Shown here one piece after another: positions 40,209-48,363 of a DNA stretch of 64,000 nucleotides. The DNA comes from JAAXXJ01 sp964412455 (GTDB taxonomy: Bacteria; Nitrospirota; UBA9217), in NCBI GenBank assembly GCA_964412455.1, contig CAYPOT010000002.1, positions 1-64,000 on the forward strand, written 5' to 3'. Each line of letters opens with the position of its first letter. Positions within the stretch are counted from its first letter, which is position 1. The notes under the pieces were generated by a model that saw only the letters and a program-made list of their open reading frames with translations, was not told the origin of the DNA and did not search any database. The position numbers and the translations under genes are program-made.

Positions 40209-41931
40209 GATTCACTCCTTCATTATTATTCATGTCGAGGACGGACCGTTCCTCAGGCGACAGCTTGTAGAGATCCATTGTCAGAGCAGTGCACTCCTTG
40301 AAGTCTCGCTTTTTCGCTGCCACCTTCAGCTTCGCCCGCATATCTGCAGGTACGTCCTGCCAGTGAGGGATACGGATGCGCCGCAGATACTGTGCCTGGA
40401 ACCGCAGATAACCACCCCGCATCTTCGTGGAATAGGTAGTGATAAACATACGAGTGATGTCCGACAGAAGCACAGCCTGAAGCGCCTTCAAATCCCACGT
40501 ATCGGATGTAATGTAATAGAGGTTGTGATGAGGATAATATTTGCCTTCTTCATACACGATATTTGCTTCACCCTTGATGTCGGGAATAAGGAGTTTCGGC
40601 GTGTGCGTGATCGTCGGTGTAATCCGGTCGATGGTCCGATACCAGCGCTCGCTATTTCGTTTTGCCACATTGCGATTGCAGATCACCGCCTTATGTCGGT
40701 TTAAATATGCCGCGAGCTTCGGATATTTTTTCAAGTTCACCAGCCCGCCGTCATCGTTAAAAGGATTGATGACGCCCTTGCCATTCCATTCCACCTTACC
40801 GGCCCTGATATCCCTGGTCATGACCAACGGCAGCTTGCGGTCTTTTTCCACATCAAGCTCGTCATATGCGCCGACATAGACCTTATCCGCGCCTGTAGCA
40901 ACACCGATGCCGACTTTGCATCCGGCCTCCTCCAGTGTCGGGAAAGACGTCTCAAGGCGTCTTAATACTGCAAGTTGGTCGAAAGACTCAAGAACCCATG
41001 GTTCGCTGCCGCGCATGATGCCAGAGACTTCATGAACAATGCTATTCGGCTTTACTGACTTGGCACACATATCATGTGCAAGCTTTACCAGCGTAGCTTT
41101 ATCAACCTGCGGCCGATGAGCTATACGAGTAGCGGCAGATGATTCACGGGCAATTACCGTGATCGCGGGGTATGCGCTCACCTCGGAATGAAAAGCATCG
41201 GTATCCACCATATCGACATAGTATCTTAGATGGAAGTCCTTCGCCACCATCTCCCGCAATGGCCCGCCATAACGGTTCTTCATCCAACGATCAGAACAAA
41301 TGAAGCCAACAGAGCCTTTTGATTCAAGGTGCTTTAAAGATTTTTCAATGAACGGAATATACAGGTCGGCACGGTCGTAGAGGGTATCAAATCGATGCCG
41401 GTATTCCGCAAGCAGCACAGCTGGAATCATTTCTTGCCGAACGTAGGGAGGATTCCCAACGATGTGAGTGAACTGGAATGGTAGTTCAACAAGAAGATAA
41501 TCGCCCTGAATCAGCCACGCATCGAGCAGTTTTTCAGTGGCCGCATTGGTTATGCCCTTCTCTCTGAGGAGATTCCTAAGTTTCAACCGGGTTTCAATGA
41601 AACTTTTTCGATGCAATTCAATTGCACGAATGGAGTCTCTGAGATCAGCTACTGGGTCGGCATGCTTGAGTGCATGTGTCTTGTAAGAATCGAGCAGTCG
41701 TTCTACTACCGCCAGAAGGAATGCTCCCTCTCCGAACGACGGTTCCAGCAAACGCTTATTGTGGGCGGCGGCAATCGTGTAGCCCGTCAGATCCAGAATA
41801 AACTCCACCACCTCACACCGCGTGAATACCGCGCCGCGTTCCTCAACGCCCGCCGCTGCCAACTGCTCAACAGCCGCCTGAAGCCGGTCCATACCTGGCA
41901 ATGCAATCTGTGATGTTTGAACTGTGGTCAT
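40198..41931 (-). CDS. PaeR7I-type N6-adenine DNA methyltransferase
   Basis: The 577-residue protein has SAM-binding motif I LLEPSFGEGAFLL (61-73) and catalytic motif IV NPPY (160-163) in IVGNPPYVRQEM, followed by a C-terminal target-recognition region. It should methylate adenine in the site cut by the nuclease gene that overlaps it. It begins with MTTVQTSQIALPGMDRL; the ribosome site is weak. Base composition is visibly more AT-rich than flanking housekeeping genes. Confidence 0.92.
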   Translation of the reverse strand: MTTVQTSQIALPGMDRLQAAVEQLAAAGVEERGAVFTRCEVVEFILDLTGYTIAAAHNKRLLEPSFGEGAFLLAVVERLLDSYKTHALKHADPVADLRDSIRAIELHRKSFIETRLKLRNLLREKGITNAATEKLLDAWLIQGDYLLVELPFQFTHIVGNPPYVRQEMIPAVLLAEYRHRFDTLYDRADLYIPFIEKSLKHLESKGSVGFICSDRWMKNRYGGPLREMVAKDFHLRYYVDMVDTDAFHSEVSAYPAITVIARESSAATRIAHRPQVDKATLVKLAHDMCAKSVKPNSIVHEVSGIMRGSEPWVLESFDQLAVLRRLETSFPTLEEAGCKVGIGVATGADKVYVGAYDELDVEKDRKLPLVMTRDIRAGKVEWNGKGVINPFNDDGGLVNLKKYPKLAAYLNRHKAVICNRNVAKRNSERWYRTIDRITPTITHTPKLLIPDIKGEANIVYEEGKYYPHHNLYYITSDTWDLKALQAVLLSDITRMFITTYSTKMRGGYLRFQAQYLRRIRIPHWQDVPADMRAKLKVAAKKRDFKECTALTMDLYKLSPEERSVLDMNNNEGVNHAA

Positions 41932-42001
41932 CTTATAATGGTGGAAACTTTTACGCGCTCTGAGTTACTACGACCCCTTGGTTGTCCTTGGTTGTCTGAC
42001 T

Positions 42002-42472
42002 TTAGCTTTCAAATAACTTGAGTATATTCCAGCGCTCTTTCCACTGAACTATGCGCTTGGGATCTATACCGTGATGTTTTGAATTAGGGTTTTTTGCCCT
42101 AGAGCCACCATGCTTTGCCAAGTATGTATTATGGGTTTCGTAGATATTGTTTTGAATCCACCATAATGGGACAATATAATATGATGGGGGTGCGTTAACG
42201 TTTTCAATATCAACAAATACCCAGAAGTGTGTCTCCTTTGAAGTTGTTTTGCATTTTCTTCCATCATCGATGGACGCATGCCAGGTTCCTGTTCGACGAG
42301 TTTTAACTTGAATGCTTACCTCTCTTGTTCGATCATGATTACTCGCGAGAATATCTATCTTTGGCATGTTGCCAGCAAATGTGACGGCATATGCACCGCG
42401 TCGATTCAGCTCAGCAGCAACAAAATGTTCGCCAGCCTGACCAGTTTGTTGATTTCCAGGGCCTGTTGCCAT
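42002..42472 (-). CDS. Small PD-(D/E)XK nuclease-like protein
   Basis: The 156-residue protein shows the fold's key positions: Glu15 (GQAGEHFVAAEL), Asp40 (NMPKIDILA) and Gln55-Val-Lys57 (VSIQVKTRRTGTW). The fold includes restriction enzymes and Holliday-junction resolvases. The C-terminal half (WVFVDIENVNAPPSYYIVPL) resembles DUF4365-like proteins found in defence loci. It sits between the Mrr-like gene and the methyltransferase on the same strand. The substrate is unknown. Confidence 0.7.
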   Translation of the reverse strand: MATGPGNQQTGQAGEHFVAAELNRRGAYAVTFAGNMPKIDILASNHDRTREVSIQVKTRRTGTWHASIDDGRKCKTTSKETHFWVFVDIENVNAPPSYYIVPLWWIQNNIYETHNTYLAKHGGSRAKNPNSKHHGIDPKRIVQWKERWNILKLFES

Positions 42473-42563
42473 CCTAATGTGCCTCCTTGTTTGTTATTGT
42501 GAGACCCTATCAGGGTCACACACCTACTTAGTTGCCATTCAGCTATAATCAAGGTGGATCAAC

Positions 42564-43472
42564 TCACTCTTCCGTAAAGTAATCCGAATCCACCCTTCTT
42601 ATCTCATACGTCGCCATTGACGTCGTTCCCAGTCCATAATCGATCATCAATTCCGCGAGGGTTCTTCCGTCGATTAGGATCACCTTGGGATCGATGCTCT
42701 CAACATACTTCACAGCGTCGTCGGAAAACCTGCCCGTTGTGATGAAAACGCCTTTCTTAGCCCTCTTCCCATGCAGCGCTCCGACAAACTTCTGAATCTC
42801 CGGCCGGCCCACAGTGCCTTCCCATCTCTTGGCCTGCAAATAGATCACATCCAACCCAAGGCGGTCTTCTTTGATTATCCCGTCAATCCCTTCATCGCCG
42901 CTTTGACCTATAGACTTGCCCGCATCCGCACGAGAGCCGCCGTATCCAAGCGCTACCATGGCATCAACAACAAGCCGTTCAAAGAACTGAGGCGAATTTC
43001 CTTTGATCCGCTCCAATATCTCGGCAGCTAAGTCGCCCCTGATATTCAAATATGCCTTTTGAAGGGTCTCTTCGGGCGTTTCTACTATTGAAGTTTCCGT
43101 GTGACTGTCATCGGCTCCTATACCGGGTTTTGCCGTGTGGAACTCTACAAATTCAGGAAACTGGTTCAATATCTTTACATCTATTCGCTCATGGCCTTTT
43201 TTGAGCAGTTCCTTCCCCCGCGCGGTTATGCTAAACCAGCCCCTGCGCGGAGATTCAAAAACATTTGCTTGGACAAAGTAGCTCTTTGCCCAGGCAATGC
43301 GGTTGTCGAATTTCGTTTGGGTTCCGCTCGGAAGCATCTCACGAAGGTCAGCCTCGGCAATATTAATCCGCTTGGCGATGATCTCTCTCGCCTCTTTCAT
43401 GGAGTGCTCTTTGCCGTCGGCAGCAACATCAAGCAGAGGCTTAAAGAAAGACTGGAAATCAGGAACCGCCAT
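42564..43472 (-). CDS. mrr: Mrr-family type IV restriction endonuclease
   Basis: The 302-residue protein has an N-terminal winged-helix Mrr_N domain (about 5-95, ending FSITARGKELLKKG). The C-terminal nuclease domain (about 155-290) has Asp197 (DEGIDGII) and Gln213-Ala-Lys215 (YLQAKRW). Mrr enzymes cut DNA carrying foreign methylation. Finding one beside an adenine methyltransferase is notable, because some Mrr proteins attack methyladenine; this pair must be compatible in the host. Confidence 0.92.
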   Translation of the reverse strand: MAVPDFQSFFKPLLDVAADGKEHSMKEAREIIAKRINIAEADLREMLPSGTQTKFDNRIAWAKSYFVQANVFESPRRGWFSITARGKELLKKGHERIDVKILNQFPEFVEFHTAKPGIGADDSHTETSIVETPEETLQKAYLNIRGDLAAEILERIKGNSPQFFERLVVDAMVALGYGGSRADAGKSIGQSGDEGIDGIIKEDRLGLDVIYLQAKRWEGTVGRPEIQKFVGALHGKRAKKGVFITTGRFSDDAVKYVESIDPKVILIDGRTLAELMIDYGLGTTSMATYEIRRVDSDYFTEE

Positions 43473-43555
43473 GATCTATCTCCTCTGTATATTCTTGTGG
43501 CACCTCAGTATTCATCAATCTCCACAAGATGTTCCAGTTGATATCTACTCTCCCA

Positions 43556-43735
43556 TCATCGTCCTGATATCTTCTTCCATCTTTCCAGCTTCTCCGGAGA
43601 TACGAAATCATTGACAAACCGGTTAGCTTCCTCCAACCAGTTCAGCTTTGCTTCAGGAGAGGCGTCTTTGAACTGTTTCAATGCCTCCTGCGAGAGACGA
43701 AATGCAAAAGGTTTTTTCTTCGGCTCCTGGTCCAT
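43556..43735 (-). CDS. Small hypothetical protein of the defence island
   Basis: About 59 residues from ATG 43735 (MDQEPKKKPFAFRLSQEALK), with a helical ASPEAKLNWLEEANRFVNDF and a basic end LERWKKISG. Its size and charge recall antitoxin-like or partner proteins encoded beside nucleases and nucleotidyltransferases, but no partner toxin is adjacent. I do not recognise a family with certainty. Confidence 0.5.
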   Translation of the reverse strand: MDQEPKKKPFAFRLSQEALKQFKDASPEAKLNWLEEANRFVNDFVSPEKLERWKKISGR

Positions 43736-43886
43736 CACTGTTCGCCCTCCGGTTTTTCCAGCGCCGCATTTTACTCGGTGTTTCCTCACGAAGCCCGACC
43801 AGTAGCCATTTTCATTGCCGAGTATATCAGGGGCGAGTCTTGTTTGTAAACAGCAAATATCCCTTAATTCCTGAGCGTGGACGAAA

Positions 43887-43916
43887 AAGGGGAGTGGCTT
43901 TTCGCCACTCCCCTTC
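43887..43916 (-). terminator. Rho-independent terminator downstream of secF
   Basis: 12-bp stem AAGGGGAGTGGC / GCCACTCCCCTT with a loop of five bases. On the minus strand it ends in TTTTTCG, so it ends the argS-secF transcript and separates it from the island. Confidence 0.8.
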
Positions 43917-43943
43917 CTTAGTGCCTATCTTGTTTTCAGTGTT

Positions 43944-44873
43944 CTACTTCTTCCTGATGAGCGCCCCGCCGGCCTTCCCCTGCCATACCACGAGGATGGG
44001 GCTCGCCACAAACCACGACGAGTAGGTGCCGACGACGACGCCCATAAGAAGCGCCAGCGAAAAATCGTGCAGCACCTCGCCGCCGAACAGCACAAGCGGG
44101 ACCAGTACGAGAACGACCGTGAAAGAGGTGACGATCGTGCGGGAAAGTACTTCGTTGATGCTGTTGTTCACCAGCGTCCCGAGCGGTTCCCGCTTGGCCC
44201 GTTTGATGTTCTCCCGGATACGGTCGAAGATGACCACCGTGTCGGTCAGCGAATATCCCGCCAGGGTCAGAAGCGCCGTGACGATAAGGAGGTTGATCTC
44301 CTTGTTCATCACATAGAAGATGGCGAGCACGGCGCACACGTCGTGCACTGTGGAGATGGCGGCTGCCACGCCGAACTTGAACTCGAAGCGGACGGCGATG
44401 TAGATGATGATCGCGATGATCGAGAAGACAATGGCCAGGAGCGCGTCCTTCTGAAGGCCTTTCCCGATGGTCGGCCCGATCTCCGTGGTGCTGTCCACCT
44501 CGAAGGCCCGGGCGGGGAAGGCCTGTTTGAACGTGGCCACGACCTTCTCCGCGACGCCTTCATGCTCCCGAAGGCGGATCAGTATCTTGTTCCCGTCGGT
44601 GAACTCCTGAAGGGACGATCCCTGGAATCCGGCTTTTTCGAGCGTCGTACGCGCTTCGTCGATGGGCAGCCGTTCCTTGAAACTGAGCTGAACGGTGGTC
44701 CCGCCCACGAAGTCAATGCCCATATTCGCCTTGCCCCGTCCGATCTGCACCAGGGCAAAGAGCCCCAGGGTGATCATAACGGCCGAGATGGCGAACGAGA
44801 CGTTCTTCCACCCCATGAAATCGATATTGGTCTTATGCAGGATCTGCAGCATTGTACCCTCCAAAGAATTCAA
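43944..44873 (-). CDS. secF: Protein translocase subunit SecF
   Basis: The 309-residue protein has six membrane helices around a periplasmic loop. Family motifs are GIDFVGGTTVQLSF, TEIGPTIGKGLQKDAL and YSLTDTVVIFDRIREN. With SecD it uses the proton or sodium gradient to pull exported proteins through SecYEG. It lies 122 bases after secD, a gap filled by a CGCAGAG-family repeat. Confidence 0.95.
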   Translation of the reverse strand: MNSLEGTMLQILHKTNIDFMGWKNVSFAISAVMITLGLFALVQIGRGKANMGIDFVGGTTVQLSFKERLPIDEARTTLEKAGFQGSSLQEFTDGNKILIRLREHEGVAEKVVATFKQAFPARAFEVDSTTEIGPTIGKGLQKDALLAIVFSIIAIIIYIAVRFEFKFGVAAAISTVHDVCAVLAIFYVMNKEINLLIVTALLTLAGYSLTDTVVIFDRIRENIKRAKREPLGTLVNNSINEVLSRTIVTSFTVVLVLVPLVLFGGEVLHDFSLALLMGVVVGTYSSWFVASPILVVWQGKAGGALIRKK

Positions 44874-44890
44874 AAAAGTTCTATTTTTAA

Positions 44891-44980
44891 ACCGCAGAGG
44901 TCGCTGAGATCGCAGAGTTTTCCATTTTGAATTTCAATTCTTGAATCTCTTCCTCTGCGTACTCTGCGTGCTCTGCGGTA
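44891..44980. repeat. Two-armed period-9 CGCAGAG element between secD and secF
   Basis: Left arm ACCGCAGAG, GTCGCTGAG, ATCGCAGAG (44891-44917); right arm CCTCTGCGT, ACTCTGCGT, GCTCTGCGGT (44952-44979). The ends TTTAAACCGCAG / GCGGTAAAAC match other family members. Confidence 0.7.
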
Positions 44981-44994
44981 AAACGTATTAATTC

Positions 44995-46566
44995 TTAAAT
45001 ACTCAGTTTCTCCAGTTTCCACTTGGCATTGATGAGGTCGAAGATGACCTTGGTGCCGACGAGGGCTGAATATAAATTAATGAGGATGCCGAGGCTGAGC
45101 GTAACGGCGAATCCCTTGATGGGACCGGTGCCGAACATGAACAGCATGGCGGCCGTGATCAGCGTCGTCACGTGCGAGTCAAGGATCGTGAGAAACGCCT
45201 TGTCATACCCGGAGTCGATAGCGGGCCGGGGCGGCTTGCCCGCCCTGAGCTCCTCCCGGATGCGTTCGAACATCAGCACGTTGGAGTCCACGCCCATGCC
45301 GATGGTCAGGATGATGCCCGCGATGCCCGGCAGGGTGAGCGTGGCGTTCAGAAGCGCCATGGCGCCAAGGAGCAGCACCAGGTTCAGGATGATCGCATAG
45401 TCCGCGATGACGCCCGATAGGCGATAGTAGACGATCATGAACACAACCACGAAAAGCCCGCCCATGAGCGTGGCCCGCATGCCTTTATTGATTGAGTCCT
45501 GGCCGAGGGACGGCCCCACGGTCACGTTCTGCAAAATCTTCATGGGCGCGGGAAGCGACTCCCTGAGCACGATGGCGAGCTTTGCCGCCTCGTCGTGTGT
45601 AAAGCTGCCGGTGATCTGGGCGCTTCCGCCGGAAATGCGGTCCCTGATGCGCGGCGCCGAATGGACCACCCCGTCAAGGACAATGGCAAGCTGTTTGTCG
45701 ATGCTCTCGCCGGTGATGCGCTCGAAGACCCTCGCTCCGTCGCCGTCGAAGGTGATGCTGATGGCCGGCTTTCCATACTCATCGATGGTGACCCTGGCCT
45801 CTTTCAGACGGTCGCCGGTAAGAAGCGCCTGCTTGAACACAAGGTTCGGCTCACGGGACACCTTGCCCGTATCCCCGACGCCTTCGCTGTAAAGGATCTC
45901 GCGGCCTTCGGGGACCTTGCCCGCCAGGGCCTTCTGCATGTCGGACTCGCTGTCAACAAGTTTGAACTCGAGGCGTCCCGCGGTGCGGATGAACGATATG
46001 GCCTCCTGGGGGTTCTTGATACCCGGAAGCTGGATCACCAGCTGGTCCGCTCCCTGCTTGTAAACGTTGGGCTCGGCGACGCCGAACTTGTTGATCCGCC
46101 GCTCGGTCCGCTCCTTCGACTGCCGGACAGCGTCTTCCTTCATCTCGTTGGCCCGGGCGGACTGGAGGCTGTACACCAGCTCTCCCTTGGCCCGGTCCTT
46201 CGAAACAAGGATGGCATAGGTTTTCTTGATGAAGGTATCAACCTTGTCCTCCATCGCCTCGTCGAACTTCGCGGTGATATCCTGGCCGTTCCGGCTGAAC
46301 TGGACCGAGACCCCCTGGGACGCTGCCGTTGTTTGCAGGTCCGCAACGATGTTGTCAACGGCGGCCTCAACTGCCTTGTCCGTCTCCACCTGCATCACCA
46401 GATGGCTGCCGCCCCTGAGGTCGAGCCCCAGGGAGATCTTCGAGACATTCAGACGCCACCAGTCAGGCAGGTTCGCTCCCAACGGGGTGGACGGCAGGAA
46501 CAGGAACAGGGCGATCATCATCGAAAGGACAATGAGCCCGAGCCTCCATTGGATACTTTTTTTCAT
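44995..46566 (-). CDS. secD: Protein translocase subunit SecD
   Basis: The 523-residue protein has GLDLRGGSHLVMQVE near the N-terminus, the periplasmic P1 region, and QITGSFTHDEAAKLAIVLRE. The membrane half has VGPSLGQDSINKGMRATLMG and GMGVDSNVLMFERIREELR. It works with SecF and YajC. Its start has a good AGGATG-type site ahead, next to the right end of a TGCAAAT-family repeat. Confidence 0.95.
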   Translation of the reverse strand: MKKSIQWRLGLIVLSMMIALFLFLPSTPLGANLPDWWRLNVSKISLGLDLRGGSHLVMQVETDKAVEAAVDNIVADLQTTAASQGVSVQFSRNGQDITAKFDEAMEDKVDTFIKKTYAILVSKDRAKGELVYSLQSARANEMKEDAVRQSKERTERRINKFGVAEPNVYKQGADQLVIQLPGIKNPQEAISFIRTAGRLEFKLVDSESDMQKALAGKVPEGREILYSEGVGDTGKVSREPNLVFKQALLTGDRLKEARVTIDEYGKPAISITFDGDGARVFERITGESIDKQLAIVLDGVVHSAPRIRDRISGGSAQITGSFTHDEAAKLAIVLRESLPAPMKILQNVTVGPSLGQDSINKGMRATLMGGLFVVVFMIVYYRLSGVIADYAIILNLVLLLGAMALLNATLTLPGIAGIILTIGMGVDSNVLMFERIREELRAGKPPRPAIDSGYDKAFLTILDSHVTTLITAAMLFMFGTGPIKGFAVTLSLGILINLYSALVGTKVIFDLINAKWKLEKLSI

Positions 46567-46589
46567 GGAACATCCTCCTGAAATCTGAG

Positions 46590-46700
46590 TTCATTGCAAA
46601 ATGCAAATATTAAATTTCAAACTGTAAAATGCAGTCAATGGCAAAAGCATTTTTACCTTACAATTTGCATTTTACAATCTGCAATTTGCAATTTGATATT
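46590..46700. repeat. Two-armed period-7 TGCAAAT element between yajC and secD
   Basis: Left arm TGCAAAA, TGCAAAT, ATTAAAT, TTCAAAC, TGTAAAA, TGCAG. The right arm is the inverted form (CAATTTGCATTTTACAATC, then TGCAATTTGCAATTTG). It fills most of the 142-base gap. Confidence 0.7.
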
Positions 46701-46708
46701 TCTCCAAG

Positions 46709-47047
46709 CTACTCCTTGTTCGCTTCTTCCTCGGTAAGCACCGTGGCCACGGAGCTGCGCGCGATCTTAACCTTGGTCCCTTCGGCGATCTTGACCGTAA
46801 GAGTAGCGGGCCCCGCACCTTCCACCATGCCGTAGATCCCTCCCGAGGTGACGATCTTGTCGCCCTTCTTGAGTTCCTCGACCATCTTCCTGTGCTCTTT
46901 CGCCTTCTTTTGCTGAGGCCGAATGAGGATGAAATAGAAGATGCCGAAGATGATCACCATCATGAAAAGGCCGCTGAACCCGCCGCCGGCCGGTTGTCCT
47001 GCCGCGCCGCCCTGGGCGCCCATCGCGTATGCAATCGATTCGAACAT
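46709..47047 (-). CDS. yajC: Preprotein translocase accessory protein YajC
   Basis: About 112 residues from ATG 47047, with a perfect AGGAGG upstream. A Gly-rich N-terminus leads into one membrane helix (GLFMMVIIFGIFYFILIRP). The family's cytoplasmic signature follows: QQKKAKEHRKMVEELKKGD and VTSGGIYGMV. It precedes secD in the normal order. Confidence 0.94.
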   Translation of the reverse strand: MFESIAYAMGAQGGAAGQPAGGGFSGLFMMVIIFGIFYFILIRPQQKKAKEHRKMVEELKKGDKIVTSGGIYGMVEGAGPATLTVKIAEGTKVKIARSSVATVLTEEEANKE

Positions 47048-47074
47048 GGTAGAACCTCCTATGGATTGTCTGAC

Positions 47075-47145
47075 GTTCAAGGCTTAAGGTTTAAGGTTCA
47101 AAGCGTGCCTGCCACACACCTTGAACATTGAACGTTGAGCCTTGA
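47075..47145. repeat. Two-armed period-7 GTTCAAG element between tgt and yajC
   Basis: Left arm GTTCAAG, GCTTAAG, GTTTAAG, GTTCAAA; right arm inverted (ACCTTGAACATTGAACGTTG, then AGCCTTGAATG). It fills the 104-base gap almost entirely. Confidence 0.7.
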
Positions 47146-47151
47146 ATGTGG

Positions 47152-48330
47152 CTATTCTTCCTGCCCTCGCTTCGCGAGGAATTCCTTCTTAAATGTTTTG
47201 AACCGTCCCTGTTCAATGCTCGCCCGGACATCCCGCATCAGGTTCAGATAAAAATGCAGGTTATGGATCGTCCCCAGCCGCAGGGCAAGCACCTCACCGG
47301 CATTAAAGAGGTGCCGGAGGTACGCCCGCGTGAAAGTCCGACACGTGTAGCACCGGCACGCAGGATCGATGGGCTTGTTGTCCCGCTCGTACCGGGCGTT
47401 CCGGATCACCAGCTTGCCGAAGGAGGTGAAGAATGTCCCATTCCGGGCGTTCCGCGTGGGCATCACGCAGTCGAACATATCGATGCCCCGGTCCACTCCT
47501 TCCACCAGGTCCTCCGGTGTTCCCACGCCCATGAGATACCGGGGCTGGTCCGCGGGCAGGGACGGCACCGTCGCTTCGAGCATCTCGTACATCAGCGGCT
47601 TGGTCTCACCCACGGACAGGCCGCCGATGGCGTAGCCTTCGAAACCGATGTCCACCAGCGCTTCGGCCGATCGCTTCCGGAGGTCGGCATACATGCCGCC
47701 CTGGACGATCCCGAACAGCGCCTGACCGGTTTCCTTCTTAGCCTCCCGGCAGCGCTTTGCCCAGCGATGCGTCCGTTCAAGCGATTCCTGCGCATAATCG
47801 CGCGTCGCCGGGTACGGAATGCATTCGTCGAAGGCCATGATGATGTCCGCGCCGAGCGCCTCCTGGATCTCAACGGCGTACTCGGGCGTGATGAAGTGCT
47901 TTGCCCCGCCGTCGATATGCGACTGGAACGTCACGCCTTCATCGGTCACCTTCCGGAGATCGGCCAGGCTGAAGACCTGGAACCCGCCGCTGTCCGTCAG
48001 GACAGGCCGCTTCCAGTTCATGAACTGGTGGAGACCGCCGAACTCGCGAATGAGTTCATGCCCCGGCCGGAGGAACAGATGATAGGTGTTCGACAGGATG
48101 ATCTCTGCGCCGATCTCGATCAGGTCTTCAGGCGACAGCGTCTTGACCGTGGCCTGCGTGCCCACGGGCATGAACACCGGCGTGTTGACCTTGCCATGGG
48201 AGGTCGTGAACGACCCCAGCCTCCCGGCAGTGCCATCGCCCGTCTTTGTCAAAGAAAAGTTGAACACATTTTCAGTGCGGAGTTCGGAATTCGGAGTGCG
48301 GAGTATTTGCTCTTCGGGATTTTTCTTCAT
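47152..48330 (-). CDS. tgt: Queuine tRNA-ribosyltransferase (Tgt)
   Basis: The enzyme swaps guanine for a queuine precursor in the anticodon of Asp, Asn, His and Tyr tRNAs. TPVFMPVGTQATVKTLSPED, TDSGGFQVFSL and the zinc site CRCYTCRTFTRAYLRHL are present. Homology begins around FNFSLTKTGDGTAGRLG. The residues before it (EQILRTPNSELRTENV) are encoded by an AGTGCGG-family repeat arm, so the annotated start at 48330 is uncertain. GTG 48267 would give the normal N-terminus but lacks a visible ribosome site. Confidence 0.93.
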   Translation of the reverse strand: MKKNPEEQILRTPNSELRTENVFNFSLTKTGDGTAGRLGSFTTSHGKVNTPVFMPVGTQATVKTLSPEDLIEIGAEIILSNTYHLFLRPGHELIREFGGLHQFMNWKRPVLTDSGGFQVFSLADLRKVTDEGVTFQSHIDGGAKHFITPEYAVEIQEALGADIIMAFDECIPYPATRDYAQESLERTHRWAKRCREAKKETGQALFGIVQGGMYADLRKRSAEALVDIGFEGYAIGGLSVGETKPLMYEMLEATVPSLPADQPRYLMGVGTPEDLVEGVDRGIDMFDCVMPTRNARNGTFFTSFGKLVIRNARYERDNKPIDPACRCYTCRTFTRAYLRHLFNAGEVLALRLGTIHNLHFYLNLMRDVRASIEQGRFKTFKKEFLAKRGQEE

Positions 48331-48363
48331 TCCGCATTCCGCACTCGCCACTCCGCACTCGCT
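48275..48363. repeat. Two-armed period-7 AGTGCGG element over the argS stop and tgt 5' end
   Basis: Left arm AGTGCGG, AGTTCGG, AATTCGG, AGTGCGG (48275-48302); right arm inverted (ATTCCGCATTCCGCACTC, then CACTCCGCACTCGC). It reaches into tgt coding sequence on one side and touches the argS stop on the other. Confidence 0.7.
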
